Made by a program: the position numbers and the translations under genes. Below are positions 1 to 5,569 of a stretch of 6,844 bases of DNA, one piece after another. The DNA is from Candidatus Falkowiibacteriota bacterium. GTDB taxonomy: Bacteria > Patescibacteriota > Patescibacteriia > Patescibacteriales > UBA12465. The notes below the pieces were generated by a model that had not been told where the DNA came from, made no database searches, and saw only the letters and a list, made by a program, of their open reading frames with translations. Each line of letters starts with the position of its first letter. Position 1 is the first letter of the stretch. The stretch is from contig JAPLVX010000091.1 in the NCBI GenBank assembly GCA_026396945.1, forward strand, positions 2,325-9,168. The letters are read 5' to 3'.

Positions 1-596
1 CCGCCACCTAAGGCTAAAACCAAGGGCAGATTTTCTTTCAATCTAAAGGCGGCCACAATTCGCTCGGAATTTTCACGTTTTAAATCTTTATAAGGATTAC
101 CGACCCAAACTGCCTTGGCGCCGTAATCAGCCAAAGATTTTTTAAAAGTAACGGTGATAATCTTGGCAGTTTTGGCCATTAGACGGTTAGCAAAACCCGG
201 GCGAATATCTTGTTGATGAATTAAAACCGGAATTTTTAAGAAATAGGCCGCCCAAGCTAAAGGCACGCTGACGTAGGCGCCGGCGCTGATAACTAAAGCC
301 GGCCGGACTTTTCTTAAAAACCAAAGCGATTGCCAGAAAGCTATTTTAACTTTAAATAAATCTAAAAAATTATAAAGAGAGAAATAACGCCGCCATTTAC
401 CGCTAATTAGGGGTTTATATTTTAAATAATCAAGTTTAGTGACAATTCCCCGCTCCACCCCGTGACGCGTGCCGACAAAAATAAAATCATAACGATTTTT
501 GAGCTCCTCGGCCAAAACTAAAAGTGGGGTTACTGAACCCATGGTTCCGCCACCGGATAAAATAATTCTTGGTTTGTTTCTAATATCTTCGGACAT
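1..596 (-). CDS. murG: MurG, lipid II-forming GlcNAc transferase (N-terminal 198 residues; gene continues past the left edge)
   Basis: MurG transfers GlcNAc from UDP-GlcNAc onto lipid I to make lipid II, on the cytoplasmic face of the membrane. I translated this partial frame from the ATG at 594-596. It shows a GT-B N-terminal Rossmann domain: a glycine-rich loop GGGTMGSVTP (residues 15-24), ISAGAYVSVP (103-112), IHQQDIRPGFANRL (126-139) and VGNP (165-168). It ends at ALGG, where the C-terminal UDP-GlcNAc-binding domain normally begins. Two family-conserved positions differ: the His of GGGTGGH is Ser21, and the Glu of the HEQN motif is Gln128. The gene lies 16 bp downstream of ftsW on the same strand, the usual dcw order, and no Shine-Dalgarno sequence precedes the start. 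The fold and context make the assignment firm; the altered motifs leave some doubt about catalytic detail. Only about half of a typical MurG is visible. Confidence 0.9.
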   Translation of the reverse strand, partial: MSEDIRNKPRIILSGGGTMGSVTPLLVLAEELKNRYDFIFVGTRHGVERGIVTKLDYLKYKPLISGKWRRYFSLYNFLDLFKVKIAFWQSLWFLRKVRPALVISAGAYVSVPLAWAAYFLKIPVLIHQQDIRPGFANRLMAKTAKIITVTFKKSLADYGAKAVWVGNPYKDLKRENSERIVAAFRLKENLPLVLALGG

Positions 597-612
597 AAAT
601 AAAACTTAGATC

Positions 613-1695
613 TTATCTTTTAGTTTGACGCCCACCGGCGGAAACGAAAGGCAAAGGCACGCAGGTCATGGGAATCAAATTAATCATACCGCCAATATTT
701 AAAAAAGTCTGGACCCCGAACCAAGCGACAATCCCGGTCGCCAGCAATTGACCGAAAGCGTCCGGAGCGGCGCGGGCGATCATCAGGCCCCGATAAAAAA
801 TGAAAAAGAATAATAAAATTAATAAAACGCAGAAAACAAAGCCGATTTCCTCGGCGATAATCGGAAAAATCGCATCGCTCCAAACCTCGGGCAAATACAT
901 AAATTTCTGTCGGCTTTGGCCCAGGCCCCGTCCGAACCAACCGCCCGAACCGACCGCAATCAGAGATTGATTAATTTGATAACATTTATCTTGCGGGCTA
1001 TAGCCCGGATTCTGCAAGCACTTAAAACGATCGTCGCGATAAGAAGACTTGAAACTTAACATTAAAAATAATAATAAGGCCGCCAGCAGAATAATAATTA
1101 AGATATGGCTAAATTTAGCGCCGCCCACGAAAAAAACAATCAGCGAAGTAAAAGCAATAATAAATAAAGTGCCAAAATCCGGTTGGGCCATCATCAATAA
1201 GCTGACAACCCCCATGATGACAATAAAAGGAAAAAAGCCGCCGGCGAAACTGCTGAGCTGCCCCTTTTTTGCTTCCAGCCAGGTCGCCAGATAAACTAAA
1301 AAGGTTAATTTAACTAATTCCGAGGGCTGGAAAGAAAAACCAAAAACGTTAATCCAACTACGGGCAGCCGTACCGCTATTTGATTTAAGCCCGGGAATAA
1401 AAACGAGAATTAATAAACCCAGGGAAACAAATAAAGCCATCACCGCATATTTGCGCCAAAGATGATAATCAAGCCGCGAAAAAATAAACCAGGCCACCAA
1501 ACCGACCGCCAAAGCGGCTAATTGCCGCCATAAAAAATGGTAAATATTGCCATAGGTCGCATAAGACACGACCGAAGAAGCGCTCGAGAGCATAATCAAC
1601 CCAAAAATTATCAAAACAAAAACGGCAATCATTAAACTTTTATCCGGTTCATGCTTGCCCTTTGTAATTAATAAATTTTTAAGTCTTTTGAACAT
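613..1695 (-). CDS. ftsW: FtsW, septal peptidoglycan glycosyltransferase (SEDS family), C-terminally truncated
   Basis: FtsW is a polytopic SEDS glycosyltransferase that polymerises lipid II at the division septum together with a class B penicillin-binding protein. The 360-residue product has about nine hydrophobic helices (near residues 21-38, 54-72, 83-101, 125-141, 153-170, 173-192, 196-214, 277-301 and 313-335). It carries the family signatures ARSWINVFGFSFQPSEL (111-127), QPDFGT (171-176), the long exported loop with YQINQSLIAVGSGGWFGRG (239-257) and YLPEVWSDAIF (267-277). Asp274 in that last motif matches the catalytic Asp of the family. The protein ends at VPLPFVSAGG followed by RQTKR, exactly where the final helix (VSYGGSSLL... 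in relatives) should begin, so helix 10 seems to be missing. Its position between mraY and murG supports FtsW rather than RodA. The start ATG (1693-1695) lies in a duplicated 16-bp segment, and no Shine-Dalgarno is visible. Confidence 0.9.
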   Translation of the reverse strand: MFKRLKNLLITKGKHEPDKSLMIAVFVLIIFGLIMLSSASSVVSYATYGNIYHFLWRQLAALAVGLVAWFIFSRLDYHLWRKYAVMALFVSLGLLILVFIPGLKSNSGTAARSWINVFGFSFQPSELVKLTFLVYLATWLEAKKGQLSSFAGGFFPFIVIMGVVSLLMMAQPDFGTLFIIAFTSLIVFFVGGAKFSHILIIILLAALLLFLMLSFKSSYRDDRFKCLQNPGYSPQDKCYQINQSLIAVGSGGWFGRGLGQSRQKFMYLPEVWSDAIFPIIAEEIGFVFCVLLILLFFFIFYRGLMIARAAPDAFGQLLATGIVAWFGVQTFLNIGGMINLIPMTCVPLPFVSAGGRQTKR

Positions 1696-1720
1696 GAATT
1701 AAACTTGAACATGAATTAAA
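1688..1720 (-). repeat. 16-bp direct tandem repeat spanning the mraY stop and ftsW start
   Basis: The 16-mer TTTAATTCATGTTCAA (minus strand) occurs twice without mismatch, at 1705-1720 and 1688-1703, with one base between copies (period 17). The upstream copy contains the mraY stop codon (1716-1718) and an ATG at 1710-1712. The downstream copy contains the true ftsW start at 1693-1695. Because the period is not a multiple of three, the upstream ATG is out of frame and opens a 14-codon reading frame that closes inside the ftsW start region. This looks like a recent slippage duplication. Confidence 0.85.
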
Positions 1721-2765
1721 ATTGCTTGTCTAATAAAAATATAATTAAAGCTAAAACCACGCCTAGACCGGATAAGACCCAGAAGCGCATAACTATTTTA
1801 GACTCCGGCCAACCCATGGCTTGAAAATGATGATGAATCGGCGCCGAAAGAAAAACTTTTTTCCCTCGCCAACGTTTAGATAAAACTTGAATAATCACCG
1901 AGGCCGATTCGATCAAGAAAATTACGCCCACAAAGAGCAAAAGCAAGGCGTTATTAGTTAAAAGCGCAATAATTCCTAAAGTTACGCCTAAACTCATAGC
2001 GCCGGTGTCGCCCATGTAAAAACGCGCCGGCGGGATATTGAACCATAAAAAAGCGAGTAAAGCCCCCATAATCACCCCGCAAAAAGTGGCTAGATCATAG
2101 CGCCCTAAAGAAAAAGCGATCACGGCGTAAGCGGCAAATGATAAAAGCAGAGTGCCGCCGGCTAAACCGTCTAAACCGTCAGTTTCGTTAACGGAAAAAG
2201 AAGTGGCCACAATTATAAAAATGAAAATAGGAATATACCAAGCGCCAATCTCAAAATTTCCTAAAAAGGGGACATGAAAAACTGTCCAATCAAGTTTAAA
2301 ATAAAACCAGAGGGCGCCGGCAATCGCAATCAGGGTATAAATTATTAAGCGATGGCGTAATTTCAAGCCGCCGCCACCCAAAACTCCTTTTTCTCTGACA
2401 TCAAGCCAATCATCAAATAAACCGATTAAAGCGCTAATGACCAGGGCGCCTAAAGGCAGGAGGGTTTCGGCTCGGGACAGAAAATTCAGCTCCTTAAATA
2501 TTTCCAGCGGCCAAATTTTCGGTAGAAGAGAAAAAATCAAACTAAGAACTAAAACTGTTCCCCAGATTAAAATACCGCCCATGGTCGGGGTACCGGTTTT
2601 ATGGGCATGAAGTTTAGAAAAAATCGGGGTGAGGCCATTATTGCGGATTTTTTTGCCTAACTTATATTTATATAAAAAATGGCTTAAGGCCGGAGTAATA
2701 AACATGGCGAAGACAAAAGCCAAAGTCGAGAGCAATAAAATTTTAATAAGGTAAAATTCCATCAT
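1716..2765 (-). CDS. mraY: MraY, phospho-N-acetylmuramoyl-pentapeptide transferase
   Basis: MraY is an integral membrane enzyme that moves phospho-MurNAc-pentapeptide from UDP to undecaprenyl phosphate, making lipid I. The 349-residue protein is of normal family length and is hydrophobic throughout. It has the diagnostic motifs in order: KTGTPTMGG (56-64), FDDW with the Asp118-Asp119 pair (117-120), NETDGLDGLAGG (193-204), GDTGAMSLG (252-260, with Asp253 matching the third catalytic Asp), and APIHHHFQAMGW with the His triad 311-313 (308-319). The end of the protein is complete. Two consecutive ATGs (2763-2765 and 2760-2762) could each start it; I use the first. No Shine-Dalgarno precedes either, the upstream bases being CGCCCCCATTCT. 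It lies 20 bp upstream of ftsW and 56 bp downstream of the small membrane protein, so co-transcription is likely. Confidence 0.96.
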   Translation of the reverse strand: MMEFYLIKILLLSTLAFVFAMFITPALSHFLYKYKLGKKIRNNGLTPIFSKLHAHKTGTPTMGGILIWGTVLVLSLIFSLLPKIWPLEIFKELNFLSRAETLLPLGALVISALIGLFDDWLDVREKGVLGGGGLKLRHRLIIYTLIAIAGALWFYFKLDWTVFHVPFLGNFEIGAWYIPIFIFIIVATSFSVNETDGLDGLAGGTLLLSFAAYAVIAFSLGRYDLATFCGVIMGALLAFLWFNIPPARFYMGDTGAMSLGVTLGIIALLTNNALLLLFVGVIFLIESASVIIQVLSKRWRGKKVFLSAPIHHHFQAMGWPESKIVMRFWVLSGLGVVLALIIFLLDKQF

Positions 2766-2821
2766 AGAATGGGGGCGAGCCCGGCCTAATTATGGGCCGA
2801 GACAATGGCGAATAAATAAGC

Positions 2822-3247
2822 TTAGCGGAAATTATTTAAATAAATAGTAAATAAGGATATGAGTAAAAACAAATTGAGCACCATGGCGCCGGCAATGAGC
2901 AAATGATTAATAAAATTAAGTTTTTGCTTGGTATTTTTAGCCCTGAGAAATAAGGCCAGGCCGGAATTAACGAAAAAAATCAAGAGACCAAAAAGCGGGC
3001 CGCTGAAAGCCCGGCTGGGCGGACCGATTAAATCCGTGCCGAAATCGACGTTATAATGCAAAATCAATAAATCACCGGTTAAATTACGATAAATATAATA
3101 AGCGATATACCAGGTTAAAGCTTGAAAAATTAAAGTTAAAATCAGATAAACCTTAAAAGATCGGGGAGAAAACACCGCCCCCAGCGCTTTTTTGAAATTA
3201 CCCCTAAAATCGGTCAAATAATTATAGACCTTGGAAAAATAAAACAT
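2822..3247 (-). CDS. Small three-helix membrane protein of unknown function, first gene of the mraY-ftsW-murG operon
   Basis: I do not recognise a named family with certainty. The 141-residue product has a basic N-terminus (residues 1-31) and three hydrophobic segments near 33-53, 83-101 and 112-136. Between the first two helices is a distinctive segment, ILHYNVDFGTDLIGP (62-76). Its shape (an aromatic/His-Asn then a Gly-x-Asp-x-x-Gly element just after helix 1) faintly recalls the HFN..G.PD region of DUF1648/SdpI-type membrane proteins, but the match is weak and I do not assign it. The last helix is followed by only a few residues. It lies 56 bp upstream of mraY in the same direction, suggesting a link with envelope synthesis, but no enzymatic residues are evident. 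The ATG at 3245-3247 follows a TATAAT box by 8 bp with no Shine-Dalgarno, so the transcript may be leaderless. The coding status is supported by the coherent membrane topology. Confidence 0.75.
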   Translation of the reverse strand: MFYFSKVYNYLTDFRGNFKKALGAVFSPRSFKVYLILTLIFQALTWYIAYYIYRNLTGDLLILHYNVDFGTDLIGPPSRAFSGPLFGLLIFFVNSGLALFLRAKNTKQKLNFINHLLIAGAMVLNLFLLISLFTIYLNNFR

Positions 3248-3255
3248 AAATTAAA

Positions 3256-3283
3256 ATTATAATTCAATCTAACTCAATTCTAA
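3256..3283 (-). promoter_or_regulatory. Putative promoter of the minus-strand membrane protein-mraY-ftsW-murG operon
   Basis: On the minus strand a perfect TATAAT box occupies 3256-3261, with a weak -35 candidate TTAGAA (3 of 6 consensus bases) at 3278-3283 and a 16-bp spacer. Only 8 bp separate the -10 box from the ATG of the 141-residue protein, so a transcript from this box would begin at or within a couple of bases of the start codon. AT-rich DNA makes chance TATAAT boxes likely, hence the moderate confidence. Confidence 0.45.
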
Positions 3284-3289
3284 CATATT

Positions 3290-3317
3290 TTAACATAATA
3301 TAAAATAATGCTATAAT
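3290..3317 (+). promoter_or_regulatory. Putative extended -10 promoter of the plus-strand pseudo-ATPase/glycosyltransferase operon
   Basis: The -35 box TTAACA (3290-3295) matches five of six consensus bases. A 16-bp spacer leads to a perfect TATAAT at 3312-3317, immediately preceded by TGC (3309-3311), the extended -10 element. A start near 3324 would give a leader of about 90 nt before the ATG at 3414. It sits back to back with the minus-strand promoter, so both operons appear to start from this AT-rich intergenic stretch. Confidence 0.65.
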
Positions 3318-3359
3318 TAAGGTAGATTGACTAATATATAAAAAAATTTTAAGGCAATA

Positions 3360-3391
3360 TTTTAGGCTTATTCATTTATTTAGGCCTAAAA
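3360..3391 (+). promoter_or_regulatory. Hairpin in the 5' leader of the plus-strand operon
   Basis: The arm TTTTAGGCTTA (3360-3370) pairs with TAGGCCTAAAA (3381-3391) over 11 base pairs, including one G-U pair, around a 10-nt loop. It lies downstream of the predicted promoter and ends 22 bases before the ATG at 3414. No U-tract follows, so it does not look like an intrinsic terminator. It could be an RNA control element, an mRNA-stabilising stem or an operator-like inverted repeat; the sequence alone cannot distinguish these. Confidence 0.5.
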
Positions 3392-3413
3392 ATAGCTTTG
3401 AAATATCAAGTCC

Positions 3414-4490
3414 ATGCCCGGAAGAATTATTACCCACCTTTGCCATTACGCTAATTGGCAAGGTTTGAAAAATTTAATCATTGAATCCGGCCCTGAGGGT
3501 ACGATTATTAGGGGCGACGAACTCGGGCTTAGCCAACACGAATGGCGTTTATCGCCTAAACGCCAGCAAGAACTAATGGCTGATTTACAAGAAATCATGG
3601 CCTTATCCGGCAAAAGTTTAGGGATAAATAAATACTATAAGATCAGGCACCGCGATAAAGAATGGACTTTTTATATCACCGCCCTTAAAGAGGGAGACAA
3701 CCAACGTTTGATTATTAATTTTATTGATAAAAAACCAAAACTGCGCCGTTTGAATGAACTGGGCTTAGAAACAGACGATTTGAACTTAATTAAAAAAATA
3801 TTAAAAAGCCGCCAGGGCTTGATTGTGGTGAGCGCTCCGTTTAATCAGGGGCTATCTAGCACTTTGTATTCCCTGCTCAATTATCTCAATGAGGAGCAGC
3901 TAAGTATTTATACTTTAGAAAACTTCTTAGAACAAAAAATTAAGGGCGTAAATCAAATTTTGATTAAACAACCGGAAAATTTACATTATCGCAAAAATAT
4001 TGAACGACTCTTGAAACATGATTCGGAAATAATTGCCTTGATGGAAATAAATGATGAGGGACTACTCCCCCTAGCTTTGACGGCTGCTCATAGTGGTCGT
4101 CTAGTTTTGGCCGGCCTTAAAACAGACAAGGCGGCTAAAGTGGCTAAACAATTAAAAGATAATTGTTCGGCCAATTTAATTAAAGAAAACTTAAAATTAA
4201 TTATTAACCAACGCTTAGCGAGAAGAAACTGTCCGAAATGTTTAAAGAAGCATCCGATTACTAAAGACGAAATTAGCGAGCTCAGCCATAAATATAAGGA
4301 CATTGCTAAATTTTTGCCCAAGTTTGTCTATGAAGCGCCGGGCTGTTCTTACTGTCAAAATCAAGGCGAGGAACTTAAAGTTGCTTTATTTGAATTAATC
4401 ACGCCGACAACTAAAAAATCGCTCCTAGCTGATGCTTTACTAAAACTAAAAAACGGACTAATATCAGTCGAAGAGATTTTGAAGTTATAA
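3414..4490 (+). CDS. Degenerate PilB/GspE-type ATPase homologue (probable pseudo-ATPase) with tetracysteine motif
   Basis: The 358-residue protein follows the layout of type IV pilus/type II secretion ATPases: an N2-like domain (about 14-105), a RecA-like core (from about 118) and a C-terminal cysteine motif. The anchors are LGL (116-118), a P-loop-like segment APFNQGLSSTLY (141-152), TLENFLEQ at the Asp box (167-174), HDSEIIALMEIND at Walker B (202-214), SGRLVLAGLKTDKA at the His box (227-240), and NQRLARRNCPKC (265-276) with a second CxxC at 311-314. The catalytic positions have decayed. The Walker A Lys is Leu147, both His-box histidines are Arg229 and Lys236, and the Arg of the GEIRD motif is Asn213. 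Glu211 remains. I infer a structural or nucleotide-sensing role, not a motor. An in-frame TGA at 3399-3401 rules out a longer N-terminus. It heads a glycosyltransferase operon, 22 bp before the GT2 gene, and no other pilus genes are visible. Confidence 0.8.
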   Translation: MPGRIITHLCHYANWQGLKNLIIESGPEGTIIRGDELGLSQHEWRLSPKRQQELMADLQEIMALSGKSLGINKYYKIRHRDKEWTFYITALKEGDNQRLIINFIDKKPKLRRLNELGLETDDLNLIKKILKSRQGLIVVSAPFNQGLSSTLYSLLNYLNEEQLSIYTLENFLEQKIKGVNQILIKQPENLHYRKNIERLLKHDSEIIALMEINDEGLLPLALTAAHSGRLVLAGLKTDKAAKVAKQLKDNCSANLIKENLKLIINQRLARRNCPKCLKKHPITKDEISELSHKYKDIAKFLPKFVYEAPGCSYCQNQGEELKVALFELITPTTKKSLLADALLKLKNGLISVEEILKL

Positions 4491-4512
4491 GAATTATAAA
4501 AAAACTAGCCTT

Positions 4513-5172
4513 ATGAAAATAGTTTGCGTGATCCCGGCCTATAACGAAGCGGAGCGGATTGTGACAGTAATCAACAAAGTTAAGCCCCTGGTTGACGAGC
4601 TTATTGTAGTTGATGATAATTCTCGTGACGAGACTTATCGCTTGGCCACGGCGACCGGAGTGACGGTTTTGCAGCATCTGATTAATCTGGATCAAGGCGG
4701 TGCTCTGCAAACCGGGACTAATTACGCTCTTAAGACGGGCGCGGATATTATTGTTCATTTTGACGCCGACGATCAATTCGCCGCCGCGGAAATTAAAGAT
4801 GTAATTGCGCCGATTATTAGCGGCGAGGCGGAAGTAGTTTTTGGCTCCCGTTTCTTGGGTAAAAAATCTAATTTACCCTGGGCCAAAAGGCATTTGATTA
4901 TCCCTGTGGCGCGCTTGGTTAATCGCCTCTTAGGCATTAATTTAACTGATCCACAGAGCGGCTTCCGAGCTTTAAGCCGCCAGGCCGCGGAAGTAATTAA
5001 AATTACCAATAACGGCAAAGCCCATTGCAGTGAATATATCGCCGAGGCCTTTAGAAATAAATTAAAAATTAAAGAAGTGCCGATCACGGTTACTTATCAT
5101 GAGTTCGGACAAAACTTTTCCGGGGGCCTGAGAATTATTAAGGATTTAATTATCCAAAAGATTATTAAATAA
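4513..5172 (+). CDS. GT2 family glycosyltransferase, polyprenyl-phosphate-mannose synthase (DPM1)-like
   Basis: This 219-residue protein is a GT-A fold, family 2 glycosyltransferase of the dolichol/polyprenyl-phosphate sugar synthase type. These enzymes move a sugar from a nucleotide donor to a lipid-phosphate carrier at the cytoplasmic membrane face. The motifs are PAYNE (8-12), VDDNSRDET (33-41), NLDQGGALQTG (58-68), the metal-binding DADDQ (84-88), GSRF (111-114) and the acceptor-side DPQSGFRAL (146-154). The protein ends after the catalytic domain and has no C-terminal transmembrane helices, which some relatives carry. The next gene, 11 bp downstream, encodes a small DUF2304 membrane protein that may supply the membrane anchor. 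The donor sugar cannot be read from the sequence. No Shine-Dalgarno precedes the ATG. Confidence 0.9.
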   Translation: MKIVCVIPAYNEAERIVTVINKVKPLVDELIVVDDNSRDETYRLATATGVTVLQHLINLDQGGALQTGTNYALKTGADIIVHFDADDQFAAAEIKDVIAPIISGEAEVVFGSRFLGKKSNLPWAKRHLIIPVARLVNRLLGINLTDPQSGFRALSRQAAEVIKITNNGKAHCSEYIAEAFRNKLKIKEVPITVTYHEFGQNFSGGLRIIKDLIIQKIIK

Positions 5173-5183
5173 AACTAAGCTAT

Positions 5184-5531
5184 ATGTGGCAACAAATTCT
5201 CGCTTTAATCATTATTATCTTTTTCGTCATCCGTTTGTTCGGCCAGCGGCGGAAAGATAGCATTTCCAAAAATGAATTAGTCCTCTGGTTATTTTTCTGG
5301 CTAATTGCCGGCTTAGCGATTATCTTTATTAAACAAATTGATAGCTTGGTTCATAGTTTAGGCTTTTCCGCTTCCGGTATAAATTTCCTAATCTATCTCG
5401 CCGTCATTATTTTGTTTTATCTCTTGTTCCGATTAAGACTAAAGGTGGCCAAACTAGAAAATAATCTAAGCTTAGTGGTGCGCGAAGTGGCCCAGCGCGA
5501 AGTGGCGGAAAGGAAAAATCCAAAAAATTAA
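5184..5531 (+). CDS. DUF2304-like small membrane protein, likely partner of the preceding GT2 enzyme
   Basis: The 115-residue product has three hydrophobic helices (about 3-18, 31-50 and 63-83). A basic linker (QRRKDSISKNEL, 21-32) follows helix 1, and a charged, probably helical coiled-coil tail follows helix 3 (84-110). This order, with the W-rich second helix (VLWLFFWL) and the K-LE-NNLSLVVREVA tail, matches my recollection of the DUF2304 family, which often sits beside DPM1-like GT2 genes. The likely role is to anchor or assist the soluble GT2 enzyme 11 bp upstream, much as DPM2/DPM3 support eukaryotic DPM1; this is inference. The tail contains a 15-bp duplication giving REVAQ-REVAE (100-109). 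No catalytic residues are evident. Confidence 0.75.
   Translation: MWQQILALIIIIFFVIRLFGQRRKDSISKNELVLWLFFWLIAGLAIIFIKQIDSLVHSLGFSASGINFLIYLAVIILFYLLFRLRLKVAKLENNLSLVVREVAQREVAERKNPKN
5480..5506 (+). repeat. In-frame 15-bp period duplication in the DUF2304 gene
   Basis: GCGCGAAGTGGC occurs at 5480-5491 and again at 5495-5506, a period of 15 bases. Because the period is a multiple of three it keeps the frame and encodes REVAQ then REVAE at residues 100-109, extending the C-terminal charged helix. Identical bases at synonymous positions suggest a recent duplication rather than selection for a protein repeat. Confidence 0.7.
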
Positions 5532-5569
5532 AGCTTTAAAATCGACTTTGAAAATATGAAAATTAATTT

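Noticed and set aside
680..940. Second minus-strand frame inside ftsW, considered as a frameshifted remnant that might explain the short C-terminus
   Set aside because: Its translation is arginine-rich without membrane helices and does not match an FtsW helix 10. The three frames beyond 650 all stop before murG.
1049..1294. Plus-strand open frame of 81 codons opposite ftsW
   Set aside because: It lies wholly antisense to well-supported ftsW codons and its product is lysine- and asparagine-rich without recognisable domains, as expected from the complement of this coding sequence.
2782..2799. Short inverted repeat CGGCC-8 nt-GGCCG between the 141-residue protein gene and mraY, considered as a terminator
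   Set aside because: The stem is only 5 bp and no T-run follows on the minus strand, so it does not fit an intrinsic terminator. The genes on either side are probably co-transcribed.
4486..4500. TTATAA-GAA-TTATAA direct repeat just upstream of the GT2 gene, considered as an internal promoter
   Set aside because: There is no matching -35 box and such AT strings are common in this DNA; the 22-bp gap is better read as an operon junction.
4411..4776. Minus-strand open frame of 121 codons across the junction of the pseudo-ATPase and GT2 genes
   Set aside because: It is antisense to two genes with clear family motifs; no promoter or domain supports it.
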